A stretch of DNA of 6,547 bases from an uncultured Lachnospiraceae bacterium (GCA_945485625.1 CALYSH010000087.1:1-6547); one strand, 5' to 3'. Positions 1 through 6,519 are shown, counted from the first letter of the stretch. The notes: generated by a model from the letters alone, not told the origin. Program-made: numbers and translations.

Positions 1-2396
1 AACTTCACTTCACCTACATCTGCAGTGGCTTCATCCGGACGATTGATAATCTCCACCTCTTCTGCGGTATTCATACGGCGCTTCATGGCGTGGGTGGTCA
101 TTAAGAAGCCAAGCACATTGGCTGCATTCCGCTGAAGCTCTGCTCGCTGTAATTCACCCTTCTTTAAGGATTCCAGCGTATTGTCCTCATGGTCTTCCGA
201 GTCCGCACAAACCATGTATACGTCGTTCTGTGCCATGGCCATGGCGGCGAAATCACTCTTGTCCGGTCCCTGCCCTCTGCGGTTGATGTTTGCCCACCAG
301 TCCGTCATGGCAAAACCGGTGAAGCCCCACTCCTTCCGAAGGATGGTTGTCACCAGGTCGAAATTGCTGCAGGTCCACAGGCCGTTTAAGGACCCATAAG
401 TGGTCATAATGGTCTGAGCCTTCCCTTCCTTCACCGCAATCTCAAAGCCTCTTAAATAAATTTCACGAAGTGCTCTCTCGGATACGACAGAGTCGATGGT
501 GTGACGTCCGGTCTCCTGATTATTTGCACAGAAGTGTTTGATGGTACCGGTAACACCTGCGCTATGTAAGCCCTTCAGCTGTGCAGCCGCGATTTTTCCG
601 GTTACGAAGGGATCCTCGGAGAAATACTCAAAGTTTCGTCCGTTTAAGGGATGCCTGTGAATATTCATGCCGGGGCCCAACAGGCAGTCTACATTGTTTG
701 CGGTCATTTCCACACCTACCAGGGCATACAGTTCTGTAAGCAACGCGGTATTGAAGGTACATGCCAACAAGGTACCGTTTGGCAGACTGAATGCCTTGGT
801 GCCGCAGTCCAGTCTCATACCGGAGGGACCATCGCTGCAGCAGCCGGCCGGGACACCCATGGCATCCAAACGCTTGGATACGCCACCAAATGCAGATGCG
901 GTTCCTGCCGTTACTCTGGGGCTTCCCATACCCTCTCCGCGAATGATACATGCCAGGTCTTCATCACTTAACTGACCGATGAACTGCTCCAGGGTTGCTT
1001 TCTTCTCTACCACTTGAGCAAGTGTAATGCCCAGGTCTCCGGTGTAGGGAATCTCTGCAGGCATTGCTGCCATCCTTCTCTGCGCCTCATCAATTTTGGA
1101 CAGTGGAACGGGCTCGTAAGCCACCCTGCCGTCCCGGTTCACCATACGGTCAAAGGTCTGTACGGGAGCAGCCGCAGAATTCACCTGCAAAATCACCTTA
1201 TCCTCTGCCAACAGGAAACCGCCGGCGTAAGCAGCGCTTCTCACATCCGCGCCCACATAAAATCTATACTCACCGGCTTCCATCAAATATGCGTATGGAT
1301 GACCGGTTACGCCGCTGTCATCGTAGGATGCCAGGTCATATTCCTGTACGGGAATGTTTATATGCTCTGTTGCACCGGGCTCTAACAATCCGGTCTTGGC
1401 AAATCCGCATAACACTCTTGCCGGCTTTCCCAATTTTCCCTGAGGTGCCTCCAGGTAAACCTGCACCACTTCCTTGCCGGCCACAGCGCCTACATTCTTC
1501 ACCGCCGCCGAAGCCATCACCTGTGTTCCGTCATAGCTGACAATGCAGTGTTCCAGTGCAAATTCGGTATAAGACAGTCCAAAACCGAAGGGATATCTGA
1601 CGCGATCCTTTGCAAAGGTTTCAAAATAGCGATAGCCGAGGTAAATATCCTCACAGTAGAAGTCTCTGTTCACATCCCCAAAGTTTGCATGGGAAGGATA
1701 ATCCGTTACATCATATGCAATGGTATCCGTCAGCTTACCGCTGGGGCTCACATTACCCAATAACACATCCGCAGTTCCGAGGCCGCCGATCATGCCGCCC
1801 TGCCATGCATACAATACTGCCTCCGGTTTGAATTCATCCACAAAGGACATATCCAGAACAGACGCCACATTTAAGATGACTGCCATCTTCTCAAAATGGG
1901 CACGAACCACACGAAGCATATCCTTCTCTCCCTCAGAGAGCAGATAGGAGCCTGCTTCCAGCTTATTGTCCATCTCCTCCCCTGCGGTACGTCCGATGAT
2001 GACGAAAGCTACCTTGGAGGTAACTGCTGCCTTCTGTACCACCTCATGGGTAAGGGGCATCTCCTTCTGGGACCAGGGCTCGCCGCCCCAGCCTTCACCA
2101 TAGTCATAGGGATTCTTCTCATCCCATGCCTTATAGATATCCAAAAGCTCCTGATTGACCGTTGCGCCCCGGCGGATCAGTCCCTCGGTGATGCCTACCA
2201 CCTCGGATACATTGACCATACCGCCTGAGCCGGTACCGCTCTTATAATAATGCAGCTGGATACGGCCAAACACTGCCACCTCTTCATTCTTCTTCACGGG
2301 CAGGGTATTCTTATCATTCTTCAGAAGGACCATACCCTCCGAAACGGCCTGCACTGCCTTTTCAATATACTGATTCCAATCCAAAATCTTTCTCAT
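1..2396 (-). CDS. Glycoside hydrolase family 3 protein (beta-glucosidase type), reversed domain order, 3' end outside window
   Basis: The frame is open from ATG 2396 to the window edge: 798 codons without a stop. It encodes a GH3 enzyme that probably releases terminal beta-linked glucose (or a similar sugar) from imported oligosaccharides or glycosides. There is no signal peptide, so it should be cytoplasmic. The alpha/beta-sandwich GH3_C domain comes first (about residues 18-280, with GMVLLKN at 21-27, GRTAGEEMDN at 135-144 and PFGFGLSYTEF at 269-279). A fibronectin-III-like domain follows (about 297-385), then the TIM-barrel GH3_N domain (about 450-775). The barrel shows SDGPSGMRLD (521-530), GRNFEYFSEDP (586-596), KHF (620-622) and GFAMTDWWA (694-702). 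Asp699 is the expected nucleophile. Glu140 is a candidate acid/base by analogy with the SGEG motif. This C-Fn3-N order matches the known permuted Butyrivibrio/Ruminococcus albus beta-glucosidases. The gene lies 40 bases after the dehydrogenase gene, probably in one operon. Substrate specificity cannot be read from the sequence. Confidence 0.95.
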   Translation of the reverse strand, partial: MRKILDWNQYIEKAVQAVSEGMVLLKNDKNTLPVKKNEEVAVFGRIQLHYYKSGTGSGGMVNVSEVVGITEGLIRRGATVNQELLDIYKAWDEKNPYDYGEGWGGEPWSQKEMPLTHEVVQKAAVTSKVAFVIIGRTAGEEMDNKLEAGSYLLSEGEKDMLRVVRAHFEKMAVILNVASVLDMSFVDEFKPEAVLYAWQGGMIGGLGTADVLLGNVSPSGKLTDTIAYDVTDYPSHANFGDVNRDFYCEDIYLGYRYFETFAKDRVRYPFGFGLSYTEFALEHCIVSYDGTQVMASAAVKNVGAVAGKEVVQVYLEAPQGKLGKPARVLCGFAKTGLLEPGATEHINIPVQEYDLASYDDSGVTGHPYAYLMEAGEYRFYVGADVRSAAYAGGFLLAEDKVILQVNSAAAPVQTFDRMVNRDGRVAYEPVPLSKIDEAQRRMAAMPAEIPYTGDLGITLAQVVEKKATLEQFIGQLSDEDLACIIRGEGMGSPRVTAGTASAFGGVSKRLDAMGVPAGCCSDGPSGMRLDCGTKAFSLPNGTLLACTFNTALLTELYALVGVEMTANNVDCLLGPGMNIHRHPLNGRNFEYFSEDPFVTGKIAAAQLKGLHSAGVTGTIKHFCANNQETGRHTIDSVVSERALREIYLRGFEIAVKEGKAQTIMTTYGSLNGLWTCSNFDLVTTILRKEWGFTGFAMTDWWANINRRGQGPDKSDFAAMAMAQNDVYMVCADSEDHEDNTLESLKKGELQRAELQRNAANVLGFLMTTHAMKRRMNTAEEVEIINRPDEATADVGEVK

Positions 2397-2398
2397 GT

Positions 2399-2410
2399 TC
2401 CTTTGCCCTC
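2399..2410 (-). promoter_or_regulatory. Ribosome binding region of the GH3 gene, unusual spacing
   Basis: Two purine-rich stretches precede ATG 2396. AAAGGA (2404-2399) leaves only 2 bases to the start codon, and GAGGG (2410-2406) leaves 9. The more distant one has the usable spacing. The next ATG is codon 22, inside the conserved GMVLLKN strand, so a later start is unlikely. The string AAAGGAACATG also occurs before the dehydrogenase gene. Confidence 0.5.
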
Positions 2411-2436
2411 GTTTCTTACGCTTTCTCCCTTCTATC

Positions 2437-3495
2437 CTATACCAGCACCCTCTGAAGAATTTCATCCTCCATTACCAGTCGCTTGGCTTCCCTGCGGTAC
2501 TGTTCCTCATGGAGATAGGTGTGTCTGTGGGGCTTGATGGAAGGTGCCATGTCAATGGCGGCAATCATGTCTTCCTTCCGCATGCCCAGGGTTGCCACAT
2601 AATCCCAGAAACCGGTATCTGTCAGCACCTTATTGATACGGACATAACGATGGTCCTGAACCTTCGCCATGATATAGGTGGCAATCCCCACCTGAATACC
2701 GTGCAGCTGAGGTGTCTCCAGTATCTTATCCAATGCATGGGATATCAGATGCTCGCTGCCGCTGGTAGGCGCACTGCTGCCGGCGATTTCATTGGCAATT
2801 CCGCTCATGGACAGGGAGTCCAGAAGCTCCTTCAGGAATACCTCATCCTGAATACTTTCATAGGGGGTGCGGACAAAACTGTTCACTGCCTTCTTCGCCA
2901 CCATCACTGCAAAATCATTCAATACCGATGCACCGTGTCCGGCCTCATACACCCAGTCATACAGGGCAGTAATCTTGGATACCATATCCCCGATACCGGA
3001 ATAAATAAAACGAACCGGTGCGGTACGAATCACCTGGGTATCCACAATGATTCCATATGCCAGCTTTGCAGGTACGGAGGTTCTCCTTCCTCCTACCAGA
3101 AGGGAAGCACTGGCACTGGAAAAGCCATCACTGGAGCTGGAGGTGGGAATACTGATAAACGGCAATCCGCGAAGGTATGCCGCATACTTTCCTGCATCGA
3201 TTACCTTTCCGCCGCCGATTGCCAGAACAGCCTTTGCCTTATTGGACATGGAAAATGCCAGGGTAATAATATCCTCCATGGCTACCGTATCCAGTTCCCT
3301 GTATTCCAACACGGAAACTCCCGATTCCTTCAGGGATTCCATTACCTTCATTCCAAACAAATCAATCAGACCGTTTCCGAAGTAAATCACAACCTGCTTT
3401 AAGTCCTCATCCGCAAGGCACTTCCCCAAACCATCCAGGGCATTGGGACCCACCTTTAAAATCACCGGAATCGAGATACTGTCATTCTTTCCCAT
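2437..3495 (-). CDS. Iron-containing alcohol dehydrogenase superfamily protein, glycerol-1-phosphate dehydrogenase (EgsA/AraM) type
   Basis: This is a complete 352-residue soluble enzyme. Proteins of this group are NAD(P)-dependent, metal-dependent dehydrogenases that interconvert dihydroxyacetone phosphate and sn-glycerol-1-phosphate, or act on related polyols. The Rossmann-like N-terminal half carries AIGGGKVIDAGK (92-103), the nucleotide-binding loop, and IPTSSSSDGFSSAS (116-129). The helical C-terminal half carries SGIGDMVSK (166-174), SEHLISHALD (247-256) and LHGIQVG (264-270). Asp170, His249 and His265 are the likely metal ligands by family comparison. ATG 3495 is supported by AAAGGA seven bases upstream. 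The gene is first in a unit with the GH3 gene, behind a clear promoter and an operator-like palindrome. In Bacillus, AraM makes the G1P backbone of an archaeal-type lipid. Whether this homologue does that or acts in sugar or polyol catabolism, as the GH3 neighbour suggests, is open. Glycerol dehydrogenase GldA is a less likely alternative. Confidence 0.88.
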   Translation of the reverse strand: MGKNDSISIPVILKVGPNALDGLGKCLADEDLKQVVIYFGNGLIDLFGMKVMESLKESGVSVLEYRELDTVAMEDIITLAFSMSNKAKAVLAIGGGKVIDAGKYAAYLRGLPFISIPTSSSSDGFSSASASLLVGGRRTSVPAKLAYGIIVDTQVIRTAPVRFIYSGIGDMVSKITALYDWVYEAGHGASVLNDFAVMVAKKAVNSFVRTPYESIQDEVFLKELLDSLSMSGIANEIAGSSAPTSGSEHLISHALDKILETPQLHGIQVGIATYIMAKVQDHRYVRINKVLTDTGFWDYVATLGMRKEDMIAAIDMAPSIKPHRHTYLHEEQYRREAKRLVMEDEILQRVLV

Positions 3496-3502
3496 TGCAT
3501 GT

Positions 3503-3508
3503 TCCTTT
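3503..3508 (-). promoter_or_regulatory. Shine-Dalgarno site of the dehydrogenase gene
   Basis: AAAGGA with a 7-base spacer to ATG 3495. A nearer ATG (3500-3498) lies in another frame and opens only a 12-codon reading frame, so 3495 is the real start. Confidence 0.75.
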
Positions 3509-3521
3509 CTATTCCGTTTCC

Positions 3522-3538
3522 TGCGTCCAATGGGCGCA
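3522..3538. promoter_or_regulatory. 17-bp near-palindrome, candidate repressor operator
   Basis: The plus strand reads TGCGTCCAATGGGCGCA. Seven of eight pairs around the central A (3530) are complementary; the exception is the T/G pair at 3526/3534. It sits at about +4 to +20 of the predicted transcript from the promoter at 3557-3549, a common place for a blocking repressor. In the minus-strand RNA the odd pair becomes C/A and the loop has only three bases, so a DNA site is more likely than an RNA hairpin. It matches neither the LacI/CcpA nor the LexA consensus that I know. Confidence 0.45.
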
Positions 3539-3548
3539 ACTTCTATTC

Positions 3549-3557
3549 ATTATAGCA
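3549..3557 (-). promoter_or_regulatory. Extended -10 promoter of the dehydrogenase-GH3 unit
   Basis: The minus strand reads TGCTATAAT: a perfect TATAAT (3554-3549) preceded by the TGn extension. No good -35 hexamer lies 16-18 bases upstream, where the sequence is a T-run region (3574-3568), but an extended -10 can work without one. The start point would be near 3542, giving an untranslated leader of about 47 bases. Confidence 0.7.
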
Positions 3558-3588
3558 TGAATCCACTAAAAAAACTACAGAAATCTAT

Positions 3589-3617
3589 TATTTCCCGGCG
3601 TTCTACTCCGGGAAATA
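3589..3617 (-). terminator. 10-bp hairpin at the end of the yolD-like gene, possible terminator
   Basis: The arms 3617-3608 (TATTTCCCGG) and 3598-3589 (CCGGGAAATA) pair perfectly around a 9-base loop. The loop contains the TAG stop codon (3605-3603) of the YolD-like gene. A run of seven T follows, but only 14 bases after the stem (3574-3568), so it is not a textbook intrinsic terminator. It lies between the polymerase unit and the next promoter, where an end of transcription is expected. Confidence 0.45.
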
Positions 3618-4046
3618 TTCCCGAAAAATATCCCCTTCCATGTCCAACACCATATCCAGGCGGATTTCCATTCCTCCCGCAAAAATTAACCGGCGCAAAT
3701 AGGGATCCAGCTTCAGGAAATGATCCTCAATTGTCTCATAGGTTCCTCCCGCCTTTCGCGCATCCGGCACAAAATAGGTTACCCGTACCAATTGCTGTGT
3801 GCCCTGCTTCTCCACCAGAATCCGAAGCTTTTGGTCCAACAGTGCCCTTTTTGTCTCATCCATCTCCCGAAACGCCTGCGTCAGTCTGGCTGTTTCCTCA
3901 ACCGCATCCTCATAGCCCGTCAGTGCCGCAAAGGGAGAAAACTGGGCTGCCCGGTCCATAATTGACATATGAGACCTGGACGGGGACACATGATGCGGGA
4001 GATTTACAATATCTTCATAGGGAAACTCCTGTTTTTTTTCCGTCAT
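3603..4046 (-). CDS. YolD-like family protein, partner of the Y-family polymerase
   Basis: This is a small soluble protein of 147 residues. YolD-like proteins are encoded beside UvrX/YqjW-type translesion polymerases in Firmicutes and phages. They are thought to assist or regulate them, in a role likened to UmuD, but their biochemistry is poorly known. The family signature is the block SRSHMSIMDRAAQF (23-36) followed by SPFAALTGYEDAVEETARLT (37-56), then a charged helix (57-80) and a beta-rich C-terminal half (86-145). I chose ATG 4046 because AGGAGG lies at 4058-4053, six bases upstream. An in-frame ATG at 4067 overlaps the polymerase stop as TAATG and would add seven residues, but it has no good ribosome site. 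Either start implies tight coupling with the polymerase. The stop codon lies in the loop of a hairpin. Confidence 0.85.
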   Translation of the reverse strand: MTEKKQEFPYEDIVNLPHHVSPSRSHMSIMDRAAQFSPFAALTGYEDAVEETARLTQAFREMDETKRALLDQKLRILVEKQGTQQLVRVTYFVPDARKAGGTYETIEDHFLKLDPYLRRLIFAGGMEIRLDMVLDMEGDIFREYFPE

Positions 4047-4052
4047 CCGGTT

Positions 4053-4058
4053 CCTCCT
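4053..4058 (-). promoter_or_regulatory. Strong Shine-Dalgarno site deciding the yolD-like start
   Basis: AGGAGG, inside the longer GGAGAGGAGGAA (4062-4051), lies six bases before ATG 4046. It is the strongest ribosome site in the window and falls inside the alternative longer reading from 4067, which argues for the shorter protein. Confidence 0.75.
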
Positions 4059-4066
4059 CTCCGGCA

Positions 4067-5533
4067 TTATGCCCGATGTCCGCCCACCTGACCGTTCCGT
4101 TCAATGGTGGTTCCGCCCTCCTGCAGATTCATACCCTTCAATACTGCATTCTTTCCAAATTTCTTCTGAATATCCAAAACGGCCTTCTGCATTTTCTTCT
4201 CTTTTGCCAGCTCCGCCTCTTCCTGCTGACGTTTTTTCTCCCGGGCTCCATAATCGGTAAATAAATCCATCTGTTCAAAGGTTTCTTCCACAGGCTTCAC
4301 ATCCTTCTCCGGTATCACATGATTTGCCGTCAGATTGATCCGCCTGGACAAAAGAGCGGGATTCATGATCCGCTCAAACAGCTCCATCACCGCCTCCATC
4401 ATCAGGCGGGTGGATGCAGTCTGCCTGGGGAGATTGATGGAGCCATGGGCATGCTTCGGCACCTTCCTGCCGTAATGATCCGTGGTCACATCCCCCGCAT
4501 AAGCTTTTTTGATAGTCTCATCCTTTAAATTTTCGATATCATAACCGATGGTCAGTACAAGCTGGTCCGTCACCAGTCCCTTGTCCACCAGATTCAGGGC
4601 CAGAAGCTCTGTCATCTCCCGCACAATCAGGCGGGTCTTCTCGTAATTGTAGGGGTGCTGCAGTACCTGTCCGGAGCTGATGCTGTTGCTTTCCGGCCGA
4701 TATGCCTTAATATCCTTGATTTCAACCGGCTCATATCCCCAGGCATGGTCAATTAACAGCTCTGCGTTGATTCCAAAGAGCCGGTACAACAGGTCTTCAT
4801 TGTAAAAGTCCCCCGGCTTCCCCAGAGAGCACCTTGCCACATCCCCCATGGTAAAGAGGCCCACCTCCTCCAGCTTCCTTGCATAGCCCCTTCCCACACG
4901 CCAGAAATCCGTCAGGGGCTTATGGTTCCACAGCTTCCTTCGATAGCTCTCCTCATCCAGACAGGCAATACGCACTCCGTCCGCGTCCGCCTGCACATGC
5001 TTGGCCTCAATATCCATGGCCACCTTACACAGGTAAAGATTGGTGCCGATCCCTGCTGTGGCAGTGATGCCGGTGGTCTCATACACATCCTGGATCATGG
5101 TTTTTGCCAGCTCCCTGGCAGTCATATGGTAGGTATTTAAATATGCCGTCACATCCATGAACACCTCATCCACGGAATACACATGAATGTCCTCCGGCGC
5201 TACATATTTCAGATAAATATTGTAGATACGGGTACTGTACTCCATGTACAGGGCCATGCGGGGCACTGCCGCAATGTAATCAATGGGCTCCAGTCCCTTT
5301 GCCTTACGCTCCAGATTCACTTCCTTCACCCGCTGTACCACCTCAAACAGTCTGGCCCGTCCCGGGATTCCGTAAACCTTCAGGGACGGAGAAACCGCAA
5401 GACAGATGGTTTTCTCCGTTCTGGCCGCATCCGCCACCACCAGGTTGGTCCGCAGAGGATCAAGTCCCCGCTCCACACACTCCACAGAGGCATAAAAGGA
5501 TTTCAAATCGATACTGATATAGGTTTTGTTCAT
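4067..5533 (-). CDS. Y-family translesion DNA polymerase (UvrX/YqjW/DinB-like)
   Basis: This is a 488-residue low-fidelity polymerase that copies damaged templates at stalled forks. The palm and fingers start with IDLKSFYASVE (8-18): Asp9 is catalytic and Tyr14 is the likely steric gate against ribonucleotides. SVDEVFMDV (120-128) supplies Asp122 and Glu123. GIGTNLYLCKVAMDI (161-175) and the helix-hairpin-helix thumb region follow (about 205-235). The little finger is at about 280-405 and includes NSISSGQVLQHPY (283-295). QMDLF (421-425) is a beta-clamp-binding peptide. After it come a charged, probably coiled-coil stretch (about 430-460) and a basic, glycine-rich tail. I chose ATG 5533; an in-frame GTG at 5542 would add three residues, and neither has an ideal ribosome site. 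The YolD-like gene follows within about 20 bases, the usual pairing. Such genes are sometimes misannotated as DNA methylase. In Bacillus the family is SOS-controlled, but no LexA-type site was found here. Confidence 0.95.
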   Translation of the reverse strand: MNKTYISIDLKSFYASVECVERGLDPLRTNLVVADAARTEKTICLAVSPSLKVYGIPGRARLFEVVQRVKEVNLERKAKGLEPIDYIAAVPRMALYMEYSTRIYNIYLKYVAPEDIHVYSVDEVFMDVTAYLNTYHMTARELAKTMIQDVYETTGITATAGIGTNLYLCKVAMDIEAKHVQADADGVRIACLDEESYRRKLWNHKPLTDFWRVGRGYARKLEEVGLFTMGDVARCSLGKPGDFYNEDLLYRLFGINAELLIDHAWGYEPVEIKDIKAYRPESNSISSGQVLQHPYNYEKTRLIVREMTELLALNLVDKGLVTDQLVLTIGYDIENLKDETIKKAYAGDVTTDHYGRKVPKHAHGSINLPRQTASTRLMMEAVMELFERIMNPALLSRRINLTANHVIPEKDVKPVEETFEQMDLFTDYGAREKKRQQEEAELAKEKKMQKAVLDIQKKFGKNAVLKGMNLQEGGTTIERNGQVGGHRA

Positions 5534-5559
5534 GTTGCTCACTTTCTAACACGTCCTAT

Positions 5560-6123
5560 TCACACACAACTTATTGTTTTCCAATTAACCCGATATTGTT
5601 TAATCACCTTATCACTCCACACATGAACTTCAATATATCGTTCCGGGCCCCGGCTGCCGTCATCGTTCCAATCCTGGGGTAATCCGTATTTATCTATCAC
5701 CTGCAGGATTTCCTCGTATGTGTACAGCTTCTTACGATACTCTTTTCCATCGTTTACACGGTCACTGAAGGTGGGCATGGAATCACCATAGGTAAAGGAC
5801 AATGTTCTTGTATCAAATTCCTCTATGGAAATCCTGATATATTCCGACTGCTCATACCAGGTAGAAAGCCAGTGGCTAAACTCCACCACCATATAATGCG
5901 GAGAATCAATTTCCATGATTCCGCCCTTCTTGGCAAATTCACGCTTCAGGATATTCTCGCAATTGTGCCGATATTCTACATACTTATCATGCCTTTGTGC
6001 ACACTGGGAGTTCGGACGCTCTCTCCGTATCTCCTCCATGACTGTTTTCGCCTCTTCAGCAGAAACTGCGGTGAGGCTTTTAAACGGTCCCGTTCTCTTG
6101 TCAAAAAAATGATACAAATACAT
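5560..6123 (-). CDS. Conserved-looking protein of unknown function upstream of the polymerase
   Basis: I recognise no catalytic family in this 187-residue protein. It has no signal peptide, membrane segment or cysteine cluster (cysteines only at 41, 55 and 186), so it should be a soluble cytoplasmic protein. The N-terminus MYLYHFFDKRTGPF (1-14) is followed by a charged helical region (20-66). Then come a beta-rich part with PHYMVVEFSHWLSTWYE (75-91), FTYGDSMPTFSDRVNDGKEY (110-129), a helix (134-146) and GLPQDWNDDGSRGPERYIE (147-165). Similar proteins occur, in my memory, as hypothetical proteins in Lachnospiraceae genomes. ATG 6123 has AAAGG (6137-6133) nine bases upstream. The stop lies 26 bases before the polymerase ATG, so the two are probably co-transcribed, which suggests but does not prove a link to damage tolerance. 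Confidence 0.8.
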   Translation of the reverse strand: MYLYHFFDKRTGPFKSLTAVSAEEAKTVMEEIRRERPNSQCAQRHDKYVEYRHNCENILKREFAKKGGIMEIDSPHYMVVEFSHWLSTWYEQSEYIRISIEEFDTRTLSFTYGDSMPTFSDRVNDGKEYRKKLYTYEEILQVIDKYGLPQDWNDDGSRGPERYIEVHVWSDKVIKQYRVNWKTISCV

Positions 6124-6132
6124 GGTAGTCTG

Positions 6133-6137
6133 CCTTT
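6133..6137 (-). promoter_or_regulatory. Shine-Dalgarno site of the 187-residue protein gene
   Basis: AAAGG within GAAGAAAGG, nine bases before ATG 6123. It supports this start over the internal in-frame ATGs. No convincing promoter was found in the 48 bases between it and the upstream remnant. Confidence 0.55.
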
Positions 6138-6171
6138 CTTCCCCTGCCAGAATTTTCGATCCCGGCTCTTC

Positions 6172-6519
6172 TCATGCATTGTAATACATATCGTAAACAA
6201 TATATCCCTGTATTCCCTTCTGGGTCATTTCATCCCTGCCATCTGATTCCGTTAAGAAGCCTAAGAGCTTCGCCAGCCATAATTCGAACCCATACATCCG
6301 CTTCAACGGCACTCCAAAAAATTTCTCAAACGCCTCATCCGTGGCTCTGGTGCCGGAAAAGGTATTAATCTTAAACTGATTCTTAAGAAGCGTTGTAGCA
6401 GAACAGCCAAAACCCAGGAAATGATCTCTGGTCATGGAAGAATAGCTTGCTTCGCTCATATTGGAGAATGTCCAGATGGAATTTCTGATACAACCCCTTT
6501 CCAGTAAATAATGGGTGAC
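6172..6519 (-). pseudogene. Remnant of HemN-like radical-SAM coproporphyrinogen oxidase family gene (C-terminal part)
   Basis: The frame 6519-6172 (115 codons, bounded upstream by TGA TAA at 6525-6520) resembles the C-terminal half of the oxygen-independent coproporphyrinogen III oxidase family. The recognisable blocks are YLLERGCIRNSIWTF (6510-6466), YSSMTRDHFLGFGCSATTLL (6444-6385) and KNQFKINTFS (6384-6355), followed by the C-terminal DEAFEKFFGVPLKRMYGFEL region (about 6339-6280). From memory of the family, about 30 residues normally stand between INTFS and the latter block (PTALTLRFT... type), so an in-frame deletion is inferred. The radical-SAM Cys motif and the whole N-terminal half are absent. 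The family match continues upstream of ATG 6459, so a 95-residue protein starting there would be only a slice of the old domain. No promoter or ribosome site supports ATG 6459. It could still be translated, but not as a working radical-SAM enzyme. Confidence 0.65.

Noticed and set aside
1014..1540. Plus-strand open frames of 120-160 codons within the first 2.4 kb
   Set aside because: They lie opposite the GH3 reading frame, which is open throughout and carries every expected family motif.
2395..3402. Long plus-strand open frame (335 codons) opposite the dehydrogenase gene
   Set aside because: It is antisense to a clearly conserved enzyme, has a low-complexity His/Cys/Gly-rich composition and shows no family motifs.
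5543..5600. Possible polymerase-specific promoter (TTGGAA, 17-base spacer, GAATAG)
   Set aside because: The -10 hexamer matches TATAAT at only two positions. It is too weak to report as a promoter.
6270..6300. TTCGAACCCATACAT, looking partly like a LexA box
   Set aside because: The right half does not match GTTC, and the site lies inside the conserved C-terminal part of the HemN-like remnant.
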